Origin: Spirometra erinaceieuropaei | Taxonomy: Eukaryota > Platyhelminthes > Cestoda > Diphyllobothriidea > Diphyllobothriidae | DNA: 64,000 bases | Assembly: GCA_902702965.1 (NCBI GenBank) | Contig: CACRXP010000038.1 | Location: 1,243,238-1,307,237, forward strand | Direction: 5' to 3' | Shown: piece after piece, positions 11,001 to 20,249 of the stretch | How positions within the stretch are numbered: the first letter of the stretch is position 1 | How the letters are laid out: each line of letters starts with the position of its first letter | Translations under genes and position numbers: made by a program | The notes under the pieces: generated by a model | Told to the model about the DNA's origin: nothing | The model's database searches: none | Seen by the model: the letters and a program-made list of their open reading frames with translations, nothing else

Positions 11001-14000
11001 TGACTGCAACACTAACGCGTTGGCACTTCCGGTCAGTCTCCGGTATCCGCACAGAGCCAAAAAACTTCACAAATCTGACAGAATCACTTGTTCACTTGCA
11101 GAAACTCTAGTATTGCTGCACATCTTTAAGCAAACGCCTCAGGGTTCTCCACAGAACTAACCCCTTCTGTTAGTGTCTTGCCTCTTTCACTTCTGATCGG
11201 AGATTGCCCTTGATTGTAACGGTCATGATATGCAGGCTACTTTAACTGCTAAAAACAAGATGCGATTGTTCAACTGACTAAAATACGTTCAGCACTCCTT
11301 CACGGAATGATGAGAGTTCTAAAAGTAGTTATTCCCTAGTGTCGCGCTGCCTGCACAAACGCCTCGCCTGCAACGAGACATTAACAACCGACGGTTTCTC
11401 CGATTAACATCCAATTGTCATGCAAGCGGGTTCTGTTTCGCTCTTAAGCGTTTAATTTCCACTCGCGAATATCTGTCTGACTGAGGCGAACACTAAACAC
11501 GTTTCGAAGCGGCGGTTATCAATATCAGAAGACCAGGTGGCGAGCATACGTAGATTTCGATAAATTGTCGTCAGACCAGTACAGTTGTATGGGAACGGGG
11601 TAGAAGCAAAACACATCAGCCATAAGAGAAATCGATAAAAGTTCTCCTTAAGACANNNNNNNNNNNNNNNNNNNNNNNNNNNNNNNNNNNNNNNNNNNNN
11701 NNNNNNNNNNNNNNNNNNNNNNNNNNNNNNNNNNNNNNNNNNNNNNNNNNNNNNNNNNNNNNNNNNNNNNNNNNNNNNNNNNNNNNNNNNNNNNNNNNNN
11801 NNNNNNNNNNNNNNNNNNNNNNNNNNNNNNNNNNNNNNNNNNNNNNNNNNNNNNNNNNNNNNNNNNNNNNNNNNNNNNNNNNNNNNNNNNNNNNNNNNNN
11901 NNNNNNNNNNNNNNNNNNNNNNNNNNNNNNNNNNNNNNNNNNNNNNNNNNNNNNNNNNNNNNNNNNNNNNNNNNNNNNNNNNNNNNNNNNNNNNNNNNNN
12001 NNNNNNNNNNNNNNNNNNNNNNNNNNNNNNNNNNNNNNNNNNNNNNNNNNNNNNNNNNNNNNNNNNNNNNNNNNNNNNNNNNNNNNNNNNNNNNNNNNNN
12101 NNNNNNNNNNNNNNNNNNNNNNNNNNNNNNNNNNNNNNNNNNNNNNNNNNNNNNNNNNNNNNNNNNNNNNNNNNNNNNNNNNNNNNNNNNNNNNNNNNNN
12201 NNNNNNNNNNNNNNNNNNNNNNNNNNNNNNNNNNNNNNNNNNNNNNNNNNNNNNNNNNNNNNNNNNNNNNNNNNNNNNNNNNNNNNNNNNNNNNNNNNNN
12301 NNNNNNNNNNNNNNNNNNNNNNNNNNNNNNNNNNNNNNNNNNNNNNNNNNNNNNNNNNNNNNNNNNNNNNNNNNNNNNNNNNNNNNNNNNNNNNNNNNNN
12401 NNNNNNNNNNNNNNNNNNNNNNNNNNNNNNNNNNNNNNNNNNNNNNNNNNNNNNNNNNNNNNNNNNNNNNNNNNNNNNNNNNNNNNNNNNNNNNNNNNNN
12501 NNNNNNNNNNNNNNNNNNNNNNNNNNNNNNNNNNNNNNNNNNNNNNNNNNNNNNNNNNNNNNNNNNNNNNNNNNNNNNNNNNNNNNNNNNNTAGTAGTCA
12601 GTGGCAGGGGCGGGGTGAGAGTTGAAGGACGCGGAGAGTTGCAGCGTTAGTCGACTGTAGGCGCGGAGCTTGAACGCGGTTCTTCTGTGCGCATAAGATT
12701 GGCTTTCGTAACCTAATGGCGGCCGCTTCTGCTGTCGCTACCAGGCGCTGGCCTAGTACCATTGGGTAGCTCGATGGGACCTAATAAATCACACGATGTC
12801 CGAAATCGACAACATGCGCGAGAATGGCGCTGCTTATGCTCCTCGTTTCGCCTTTTTCAAGCCATGCCGGGAGGTGTTCCCGTATTCTCTTGGATAAGCG
12901 CCGACTCGTGCGACCAATATAACCTGCTCCACAGGAGCAAGTGAAGGAATAAATGCACATTGATATGGCCTGGGTTGGCAACTTATTCTTACCTTCTCCG
13001 GTTATCAAAATATTCACTACATCCACCTATTAAACATCCGGAGACAACAATTTTTTCTACTTTCCTCCCCGGATCCGACCCAAACCATACTATCAGAAAT
13101 TTCGTCGCAAGCGGTTGAGAACACTGACGTGGTGTGATGGCCATGCACGGAAAAACTACTAGAGCGGCCATTTTTAGGAACATGTGGGGTACAAAGCTAC
13201 TACTTAATATAGATTTACTGAGCAACCAACCACTTCATAGCCTAGATGAGAAGTTTGTTAAGTTTTGTTAATGCCAACATATACTTCAAAGCAGTTACTA
13301 GCTAAAAGTCCAATCACACTCCTCGTCCACTCTTTGTTGTTGAGTGACGCAAATACAGAAGGCTCAACCAGTCAGTGGACATCTTAGCATTTCTGTTTAA
13401 CTATTTGTACTTACTCTAGTTTTTTTGCGTTAAGTGTAAACTTCTGCCGGGAAAATTATGTACATACATTCGGTAGATTCCTCGGGACGAGTTCGTTCAA
13501 CTTTCATCTTAAAGTCGACATGAGTTGAATCCCACCAGTCTCAGCGGAAATGCCTCGTAATATTCAGGACTGCGAGTTAAACAGAAGTATAATTTGCATG
13601 TGACAATTTGTCTAACCATACTGCCGATGAAGATAGCAGCCAAAAGCTCAAACACATGCCACATCGACCTTCTACTTGTTGCATGACGCAACTGTGAAGG
13701 AGTACGCCTAAACTACTTATTTCGCGCGAATTATACTAATGGCGAATGTGCAGTCTTGGATAGTATACGGCTGTTCCGCTAAAGGCGATGGAATTCCGTC
13801 CGAACGTTTATATCCGATTTTGGACCGAGCTTGACAAGGTTTGTCTCGAAGACTTTATACCGCGTTTATGCAGTAATTTTCAACGAAAGTATGGTTTTAA
13901 GAGCGATCGTGTTTGATTATTACCTCAGTAATCTTATTCACAATGTGGAATGTCATCTGATAGAACAGGTTTTGTTCAGCATATGCGTTTTGCGCTTACC

Positions 14001-17000
14001 TAATATAATGCCAATGCAGTAATGTGTGGGGTTAAGAAAGCCAACAGATACCGGAACCCGACCAACGCGGTAATCAAACCGATGATAAAAATGGCCAAAA
14101 GCACTACGGCCTTCGTTGCTTCTCACAGTAGGTTTCAGAAGGTTCAAAAAACCCTCTGGCTGTTCACGGTCGATAGAAAGATATCTCTTACAGGCGACTT
14201 GTAGAATTGACAGATTTCGTCATAAATCGTATACTTTGAATGGACCGGATACTACAGATTTTTCCTGGTTCTAATATCAATTCTGTCAGAATTTTTAACT
14301 CATAAACAGAGAAAGAACGAGAGGTAGAACGTGGAACTCACATGGTGCCTGTCATGACTCAACTTTTGGGTATTCCGTGTTTTAGTTTTCACGCTCATAC
14401 AGATTCTTGAAAAAAGTTCAATTGGGAAGTTTTCGAGATCTTGGATTACTCCAGTTACTGCGTACATACCAGACGATCATGGCTGTGGCTACCATACACT
14501 TCTTATCATCCCTAATATTAAAATTACCTGTGCAACAGGGTGACTGGTTTGCTTAAATGGAAATTCCCCATTCGTTTTTCGGTTGTCGGACGTACAACTA
14601 GGAAATAATCGAATATATCGAGGATACTGTGGGGTTTAAGACGCAGGCATGTGTATTAACGCTTCTTGAAGACACATTATTGCTACACATCAGGACAACT
14701 TTGGTGTTTTGTGCAAAAAGTTTGTTTTTACGTTCGAATTCCTTTCATGGTTGGTCTGCTGTCCCAATTTGACTTCAGCGCTATTCAACTGCCGGAGATT
14801 TGCTCGTTAGCATTGACAAGGTCCAGGAAGCAGTGGATGTTTTTATCGCCGGTGAAGAGTGGACCAAAGCGAGAAAGATCGCCAAGGACCTTGAACCACG
14901 ACTGGAACCCTACGTTGAGGCCAAATACAAAGAATCTCTAAAGGTAAGGGTCCCCATTTTCTCACGAGGAAGCGCATGTCTGGGCAGAACAGCTTAAGTT
15001 ATAAAATAAGTTCTACTTAAATTAACTAAGTAAGCTCGACGTTCACCTTATAGGTGAGTGGTCACGCGGAAGAATTGGCTGGTGTCGATATTATCTCGGC
15101 CATCGAAATGTATGCTGAACAAGGGCGTTGGGAAAAATGCGTCGCCACTGCTGAGCGACTGTACGCGGAGACAAAGAATGAACGAGACCAACAGTTGTTG
15201 CACAAGTATCTGGCCGCCTACGCGGCCGCTCTCATTAAAGATGCTCGCACCTATGATGCACTGCTGCTCTACAAGAGTCACGGCACTCCGCCGTACACGC
15301 AAAATTTCAACATTTACAAGAGAATATTTCAGGTGCGTTTCGGCGTGCTTTTCGGCTGGGAGCTCAAGCCACCAAAAACCACTACACTTTGAGTCACTCT
15401 TCCTTTTCTCTCATTCTTCTTTCCAGGAAATTACGAGTCAGCGAGATCTCTTCAACGCTGACGGTTATACGACCTGGGCAACGCTAAGAGACGTGCTTTT
15501 TGATTTAAACCAACGGGTTGTATCACCCGAGTCTCCAGTAAAGGTGCAACCTACAGTTATTGCGATCTTTGAACGCATGCTTACTGTTGCTCACTTCTAT
15601 GCAATCCGTTCGGCACTTCTGTCTGCGAGGCAATCGGAGGTAATTTTCTTCGTTGCATTGTTTTCCGGAAACTTTTCTCGGAATCCCAGCACTCAACACT
15701 CCGTTCTGAGCACATAATTATGGAACAGACATATTTAAAAGCAAGAATTTTAAATGATTGTGCTGCGTTCTACCTAGTAACAAGCGGTCTATAGATCCCT
15801 ACTTAATTTGCAAGTGCAAACTCAAGTGAATGAGATTCGATGTTAAGAAAAGTATTTTCACTCTTTTAGCATTTTGACAGCGACGGTCGTGGAAAGACTA
15901 TAATTATTGTGGGAAATTGCATGAGCAAGGCAGTTCACGGTCTTCATGATTACTGAATGTGCGATTAGTAATAAAGATGCAATGGTTGAGGTTCGCTCAC
16001 AGATCGCTCTTGCGGAACTCACTCGTCCCGTTGTGCCTTACAGGCTCTCTTTCGAGCACAACCAGCAGCCGCGCAGCGGCAAATGATATAGGCGGAATGA
16101 TATTAGTGACAAAGAAAAAGGAGACTGGAATAGTCATTTCTGGCTCATTAGCCGTAGTCAGTCAGTCATATCCAACCCCGAAGTGTGGAACACCTGGGGC
16201 TCGATCCCAAGATCTGTCAGTTAGAAGTCTAACACCTCTAACCACTGAGCCATGGGCTCATTGTCTTGTCGGTTGCGATCGGGAATATACAATGGTAGAG
16301 GGGCGTTCACCGATCGTTTCTACGGGAATGGCTTGCCCCGTTGTGCCTTTCGGGCTCGCTCTTCATACCAAACAGGAAATATACAATGTTAGAGGGACGC
16401 ATCTGACATTTGTAGGGGCGCTAAAGGGCTAATTTGTAGCAGACATTTTTGTAAGATTTCGCATTCCTTCCTTTCAACCATTGTGCCACATACATCTTAG
16501 CCTATTATCTAGCCCCTTCCTGTTGGTCTAGTAAATAAGAAATTGATTTTCATGAAGAATTCTATTATACGCCTTGCTACGAGCACACAAACCCTTTGTC
16601 TTTGTCGGTAATACCATTCTGCCTATATATCATGCGCCGCTGTGCGGCTGCTGGTTGGACTCGAGAGAGAGCCCTAAAGCACAACGGAACGAGTGAGTTC
16701 CGTAGAAACAATCGGTGAGCTCCCCTCTATCATTGTATATTCCCGATCGCAACCGATAGGACAACGCGCCCGTGGCCCAGTGGTTAGAGGCGTTGGACTT
16801 CTAACTAACAGGTCGCAAGTTTGAGCCTCGGGTGTTCCACACTTCGGGGTTGGGTATGACTGGCTGACGACGGTTAACAAGCCAGAAATGGTCATTCCAG
16901 TCTCCCTTGCCTTTGTCCGTAATAACATTCTGCCCATATAAACCCTATACAATTACGCAGCACAATAAACCCTTTGTCCAGTTGATACTATGAAGTGCTC

Positions 17001-20000
17001 AGGACATTTTTACTTTGTACACTCAACACGAACTATACCTCTAGACGAACATGTTCGTCAATCTTGGGATGCGTTGTTTGGTATTTTGGTTTGCTTTCAT
17101 AAAGGAGTACTCTAACGACTGTCTTATGTGTTAGCCTTGAAAACTGGCAGTAAAAGTCTAACAAATGTAAGATCCAAGTGGTGATAATTCGCGTAAGCTC
17201 GGCTTTCCGGACAAATGTGTTAAAACGAACACGTTGAACGGCTCAGAGTGTTCCCCGTAATCAAGACTTAAACTGCAAAGCAGACTGCCGCCGCTGCAGC
17301 CATTTGAAGCGTTAGCTTATTAACGACTTCGTCCCAAAAAGTCCCCTCTCTTAATAAGTGGGATTTAAACACTCAAGCGTCTGGTTCAAATTGTGAATGT
17401 CTTAGAACAGAATTTCAGTCATAAATCAGAGTGGGTGTGCAATGTTCTTGAATTCCAATCTTGTCGTGTTCATATGCTTCGCCTTTGCAGATATCATTTC
17501 TCTCTCACGAAATCCTCTGCAGCAATGTACCGTTCAAGGTTTTTGTCGAACCTCCATGTTATTCATGGAATTCGTATGACGCGAGCTGTCACAAACAAAC
17601 CGGAATTTTGCAGAAAATTCACAGCTTCGCCCTATGTTCCGGTTTAGGGCCTGTATTACGTCGTAGCCAGAAGTGTAACTTTTAATCTACACATACAGAG
17701 TTCAAACTCCCTCTCGGGCATCCATTTGCTGGTAATCAACCTAAGAATACTTTCGTCCGCAAAATAATCTTCTGATTTCAGTTTTGCTGAAAGAGCTCGC
17801 CTTGGTAAGAGTTCTTTGATTGCTTACAAAATACGCTACGCTATATGCTTCAGAGTTTCATTCATTATACGTAACTCATGCGGTCTTCCTCCTATATCAA
17901 ACATAATTTTACCGAAAACATTCTTTGAAAACGATTTTCTAGGCGTCCTATCCATGTTAGAGTCAGTGCTCCTGGTGGGTTGCACTTATTTTCTTGATAG
18001 ATAATTGCGAAAGATAGCAAGCTACATCTGTATAATTGTCCGTTTGCTGCTTTTGTAGGATGAGTTTAATCACATTTGGGTCATGTTACCCGTCCGGCCT
18101 ATTGCAACGTATAGAATCCATGAAGCGTGACACAGTTTACTGACTACCTAAGCAGGATTTTTTAAGCAATCAATCCAGAATCCATTAGACGACTACCAGA
18201 CCCAATTAGTCATTGGGTGTTTTTGGCAGACCTGAATGATTGCTTTGACCGAATTTTGAAAAACTCCGATTGGGCCGCCGAGTTTTCCACAAATTCTGAA
18301 TTCTTCAGATTTGTTAAAAACTCCCGCTGAGAGAATGCTCGTCATTTACGTAAACGGATTGCATGACTTACAGCAAACCCTAGGGCGGTTGGTACAAATG
18401 TCTAAGATCCTACCGTGACAGTTGCTTTCAGTTATATAATCCTCTTTCTTTGCCTCATTGGTCAGCTGGTAACCAAAGTGACCGTTTCGTTGCTGCGGGA
18501 CTGTGACATTATTCCTGCGGACAAAGCCTTCTACGAGGCAGGCACTCAGTGCCGTAAACAGGGCTGGGACAATATGGCCTTCATCTTTCTGAACAGATTT
18601 TTAGACCTTGTTGAAGTCATCGAGGACCCGGAAGGAAACTGTGACAGTTTGGACAGCAGCGATCTGCAGGTAAGATGCGGATGTTGTCCGTCTCCGGTTC
18701 TTATGCAAAATCTGCATACGCTCACTGTATCTTGACATTCCAATGACAGCTCCCAACTTCCTGGGATAAGTCATAAGAGGTAGTACTACACCAATAAAGG
18801 CTTTTATTGGCAAGAACCATCCACTTGAAGTCTGGATGCCTTGATCGACTGAAGTGGCGGAAGATAATTTAACGTCTAAACACCGCAAGTTAAGTATTTA
18901 CTTTCAGACACTCTACAGGAGCATGAGTTTTTACCAGGATCATGCTAGAACCAGATAGTCCCAAGCGGACTATTGTGAACACCATCATCAAGCCCGAGGA
19001 GACATGTCGCCTTGCAGGGAAATTGGATTATAATGCGAGAGACTTACACAGCGCCTCCCTCACTAATTCCTCGTTTTCTGTCCACACGCCAGTGCTAATA
19101 AGGACTCAATCTAGTCAGAAATGAGACCAAGCACAGTCTATGGCCAGCGATTTTACGTCGTTTTGTATGCCACACTCATGCTGGTCCCAAACCGACGCAA
19201 GTAATGCTTCATGCATTCGGATGCCACATCAGTGGCATTTGTCGTAAGATCACATCGGGGAACCAGTGCAGTCCATCTGTCAATCAAGATGACATATTTA
19301 TCCAGTCAAATAACAGCTCCTTAAGCTATAGGCCGCATGTCGGGTTAGTAATGGCGAAAATCGCTCACACAGGATCGGCCCCGCTTTCTTTTTCATTTCC
19401 CATCGACCAGACTGGGTCAAGCTGACTGAACACGAGCTCGAGCGCAATTGCTTGCATTGGGTCCCGTTTATGACTTACGCAAAGGGACTTCCCGTCTGTA
19501 GCGTAGAAGGTGAATAAGCATGCATGTGTTTAGTCATTCGAGAAAAACCAGACTGACTGTTCGCCTTGACTCCACTCCCGCCATAAGATAATTAGCTATT
19601 GTCCTACGAAGCAGTGCGTCCCTCTGTATGCGAAGAACCTGTAAGCTCCAGTGGTCTGTAGATGCGAACGAAGACATACTGAGTACGTGTATAGACTTTT
19701 GTTTGGCAGAGGGACCTCAGGCTTCCTATTTTGATCGTCTTCTAGGCTGTGATTGTGTACAATTGCCACAGACCGTGCTAGAATAACCGACTGTGGTCTA
19801 TGATTTAGGATATCGGTCACATTCTAATTTGCTGTGCGATTGTTTCTAAAACTCTGTATGAGGCTCTGTTCTACTTATAGGACACGGATATTCCTTTGGA
19901 AGTACCTATTCCCGAAGAGCCCTACGCCACTAAGGCTGAGCATGAGGCTGTACGAGAGTGGATCCTCGCTATGTCCATGGACCAGAAATTGGAACAAATT

Positions 20001-20249
20001 CTGCCAAAAGACGAAAGAGGAGCCTATGTCGCGGCCCTAAAGGCTCCAGGCACTGGTTTGAAGGCTCTGCCATGTGTTGTGACCGGCTATCCTGTCCTCC
20101 GCAACGGCATCGCCTTTTCTGATCCGAAGAGAGCGGCCAACCAGGATGACTGGAAGCGTCTGCAAAATGCCGCAACCGTTGCACGAAATGCCAGCTGCAT
20201 TGATGTCTGTGACTTCATTCGAAAGTGGTGCGGCAGTGTTTTGGGATGA
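1732..20249 (+). CDS. IFT172: IFT172, intraflagellar transport protein 172 (C-terminal half, 10 exons visible)
   Basis: IFT172 is a subunit of the IFT-B complex that carries cargo along ciliary microtubules; its C-terminal half is made of TPR-like helical repeats. Exons read here are 1732-2013, 3061-3307, 3481-3822, 6538-6819, 9392-9748, 14811-14943, 15054-15332, 15427-15639, 18466-18669 and 19881-20249, about 900 residues against roughly 1,750 for vertebrate IFT172. Family blocks appear in order: [89 protein letters not shown] and [11 protein letters not shown]. The stop is TGA at 20247-20249. Two introns use GC donors (2014 and 3308). An exon of roughly 15 residues is missing between 9748 and 14811; E5 ends in phase 0 and the next exon begins with a third codon base, so the missing length should be 2 modulo 3. 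The N-terminal WD40 half lies left of the window. Confidence 0.93.
2014..3060 (+). other. IFT172 intron with GC donor
   Basis: A GC-AG intron of 1,047 nt, beginning GCAAGTT and ending TTTTTCCCAG. No gene or recognisable repeat was seen inside it apart from a CT-rich run around 2570-2615. Confidence 0.65.
3061..3307 (+). CDS. IFT172: IFT172 exon E2
   Basis: The exon starts after TTTTTCCCAG. Its first base completes a GAA codon and it then reads [20 protein letters not shown] through [20 protein letters not shown]. It must end at 3307 after GAG, because reading on gives a stop at 3338-3340 with no GT in frame. The next bases GCAAGG form a GC donor. Joining to E3 gives [16 protein letters not shown], which has the family spacing. 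Confidence 0.85.
3481..3822 (+). CDS. IFT172: IFT172 exon E3
   Basis: Acceptor TTTTTCTGAAG ends at 3480. The exon reads [20 protein letters not shown], then [50 protein letters not shown] and IK, with a canonical donor GTAGGT at 3823. The block is among the most conserved in IFT172 and is colinear with vertebrate proteins. Confidence 0.93.
3823..6537 (+). other. IFT172 intron
   Basis: A 2.7-kb canonical GT-AG intron (GTAGGT...ACCGCAG). The only structure recognised is an ATC/CAA microsatellite around 5166-5248. No coding signal was seen on either strand. Confidence 0.6.
5166..5248 (+). repeat. (ATC)n-type trinucleotide microsatellite
   Basis: An imperfect run of CAT/CGT/CAC triplets followed by CAACAACAACAAC. 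It lies in an IFT172 intron. Translation on the minus strand gives poly-Asp or poly-Met frames that are low-complexity artefacts, not genes. Confidence 0.9.
6538..6819 (+). CDS. IFT172: IFT172 exon E4
   Basis: The exon follows acceptor CTTAACCGCAG and opens with [17 protein letters not shown] in phase 0, directly continuing E3. Further blocks are [54 protein letters not shown] and VQELQ. The donor is GTAAGA at 6820. The match to the IFT172 family is colinear and ungapped as far as I can judge by eye. Confidence 0.93.
6964..6983 (+). repeat. (CA)n dinucleotide microsatellite
   Basis: About ten CA units just downstream of IFT172 exon E4. Confidence 0.85.
8209..8532 (+). repeat. Telomere-like CCCTAA array flanked by inverted repeats
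   Basis: The core (about 8264-8498) is a run of CCCTAA, CCCCTAA and related variants, i.e. degenerate C-strand of the animal TTAGGG telomere repeat. It is bounded by inverted arms at 8209-8244 and 8499-8532. The inner 22 bases of the left arm (CTTATTTCGTAGCCG-T-ACCTG) match the reverse complement of the right arm with one mismatch, and both outer ends carry GATCAG. Such bounding suggests a discrete unit rather than a simple chromosome-end relic. No ORF was seen. Confidence 0.8.
9392..9748 (+). CDS. IFT172: IFT172 exon E5
   Basis: Acceptor CTGATGTAAAG ends at 9391. The exon reads [13 protein letters not shown], continuing LQ from E4 in phase 0. A linker of about 25 residues rich in Ser, Asp and Arg follows, then [20 protein letters not shown] and [19 protein letters not shown] to ASRLTRLQ. 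Donor GTATGT at 9749. The linker is less conserved than the flanking TPR helices and appears longer than in vertebrates. Confidence 0.88.
9974..10215 (-). mobile_element. tRNA-Arg-like SINE, copy S1 (antisense)
   Basis: The plus strand begins TATAGGCAGAATGGTATTAC and runs to CGGTTGCGATCGGGAATATA. Read on the minus strand it carries an A-box-like TGGCTCAG, an anticodon loop around TTCTAA and a degenerate B box (GATCAAGCC), the pattern of a pol III promoter in a tRNA-derived SINE. It matches copies S2-S5 in this window. Confidence 0.75.
10384..10510 (+). mobile_element. Inverted SINE leader segment of the S1 composite
   Basis: It begins TAATGCCATTCTGCCTATAT, the reverse complement of the S1 left end, and continues with GCGCCGCTGTGCGGCTGCTG and GAACGAGTGAGTTCCGT, the leader seen upstream of the tRNA-like part in S3. 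With S1 it forms an inverted pair about 170 bp apart. The intervening 10216-10383 is shared with 16345-16490. Confidence 0.7.
11656..12591. other. Assembly gap (936 N)
   Basis: A run of N only. It lies in the IFT172 intron interval that should contain the missing small exon. Confidence 0.99.
12781..13225 (-). pseudogene. Penelope-like element fragment with GIY-YIG endonuclease domain
   Basis: The minus strand encodes [20 protein letters not shown] followed by [12 protein letters not shown] and [12 protein letters not shown]. The IYSFTC...GAGYIGRT motif is the GIY-YIG nuclease core with its Cys-x-Cys, as found at the C-terminus of Penelope-like retroelements. An upstream overlapping frame (13225-12989, minus) reads [18 protein letters not shown], resembling the linker between reverse transcriptase and nuclease, and a frame change joins the two. 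The reverse transcriptase itself was not seen. Downstream (left) the element runs towards the assembly gap. Confidence 0.7.
13226..14810 (+). other. IFT172 intron, no feature recognised
   Basis: AT-rich sequence without a supported exon, RNA gene or repeat on either strand. Confidence 0.5.
14811..14943 (+). CDS. IFT172: IFT172 exon E6
   Basis: Acceptor TTGCTCGTTAG ends at 14810. The first base is the third position of a split codon, then [20 protein letters not shown] and [20 protein letters not shown] to ESLK. Donor GTAAGG at 14944. It corresponds to the family block (L)DLVKEAIDAFIEGEEW. The incoming phase does not match E5, which shows that at least one exon is missing upstream. Confidence 0.9.
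15054..15332 (+). CDS. IFT172: IFT172 exon E7
   Basis: Acceptor TTCACCTTATAG ends at 15053; the exon is in phase 0. It reads [20 protein letters not shown], then [34 protein letters not shown] and [10 protein letters not shown], with donor GTGCGT at 15333. The intron before it is only 110 nt. The frame is colinear with the family. Confidence 0.93.
15427..15639 (+). CDS. IFT172: IFT172 exon E8
   Basis: Acceptor CTTTCCAG ends at 15426. The exon reads [20 protein letters not shown] and [12 protein letters not shown], then [20 protein letters not shown] plus E, with donor GTAATT at 15640. The preceding intron is 94 nt. The W-(A)-(T)-LRDVLF block is characteristic of IFT172. Confidence 0.93.
16020..16440 (-). 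mobile_element. tRNA-Arg-like SINE, copy S2 (antisense)
   Basis: On the minus strand it reads from a leader (around 16440-16265) into a tRNA-like part with A box TGGCTCAGTGG, anticodon loop CTTCTAA (TCT, Arg-type) and a degenerate B box. It then passes through the tail ending in CATTCCGCCTATAT and into a second leader with GCCGCTGCGCGGCTGCTGG. The leader therefore occurs on both sides of the tRNA-like part, as expected for a head-to-tail dimer or a circularly permuted unit. Confidence 0.75.
16600..16945 (+). mobile_element. tRNA-Arg-like SINE, copy S3 (sense)
   Basis: The most complete sense copy. It begins GTCGGTAATACCATTCTGCC, continues with the leader GCGCCGCTGTGCGGCTGCTG, then the tRNA-like part (about 16768-16835). 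This has A box TGGCCCAGTGG at 16773-16783, anticodon loop CTTCTAA and B box GTTTGAGCC at 16819-16827. It ends at CATTCTGCCCATATA. The same CATTCTGCC motif at both ends indicates a repeating unit. S2 and S3 form an inverted pair. Confidence 0.8.
18466..18669 (+). CDS. IFT172: IFT172 exon E9
   Basis: Acceptor CTCATTGGTCAG ends at 18465. The exon reads [20 protein letters not shown], then [20 protein letters not shown] and [17 protein letters not shown] to SSDLQ, with donor GTAAGA at 18670. The ADKAFYEAG and [12 protein letters not shown] blocks are near-invariant in IFT172. Confidence 0.94.
18670..19880 (+). other. Last IFT172 intron
   Basis: A 1.2-kb GT-AG intron (GTAAGA...TACTTATAG) containing the integrase scrap at 19153-19303. 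Otherwise I see nothing in it. Confidence 0.6.
19153..19303 (-). pseudogene. Ty3/gypsy-like integrase core fragment
   Basis: The minus strand reads [20 protein letters not shown], then [20 protein letters not shown] and SMSV before a stop. The pattern Y-[VIL]-x-x-IDR-[WF]-T...T-[AD]...RFG is that of the DDE integrase core of Ty3/gypsy elements. No reverse transcriptase, RNase H or LTR was recognised nearby. It is a short decayed piece inside an IFT172 intron. Confidence 0.5.
19881..20249 (+). CDS. IFT172: IFT172 exon E10 (terminal exon)
   Basis: Acceptor CTACTTATAG ends at 19880. The exon reads [20 protein letters not shown], then [52 protein letters not shown] and [13 protein letters not shown], with a TGA stop at 20247-20249. 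Length and end position agree with the vertebrate C-terminus, whose last residues follow the WCG motif by a few positions. No AATAAA signal was found close to the stop. Confidence 0.95.
   Translation, partial: DTDIPLEVPIPEEPYATKAEHEAVREWILAMSMDQKLEQILPKDERGAYVAALKAPGTGLKALPCVVTGYPVLRNGIAFSDPKRAANQDDWKRLQNAATVARNASCIDVCDFIRKWCGSVLG

Larger units (their letters stand above)
9749..11655 (+). other. IFT172 intron left of the assembly gap
   Basis: Apart from the SINE composite at 9974-10510 I see no feature here. The small IFT172 exon expected next (family block resembling a GK-AAAELYL repeat) was not found in this stretch. Confidence 0.5.
15640..18465 (+). other. IFT172 intron carrying SINE composite S2/S3
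   Basis: A 2.8-kb GT-AG intron. Everything recognised in it is the SINE composite at 16020-16945. The stretches 15640-16019 and 16946-18465 show no supported feature. Confidence 0.6.
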
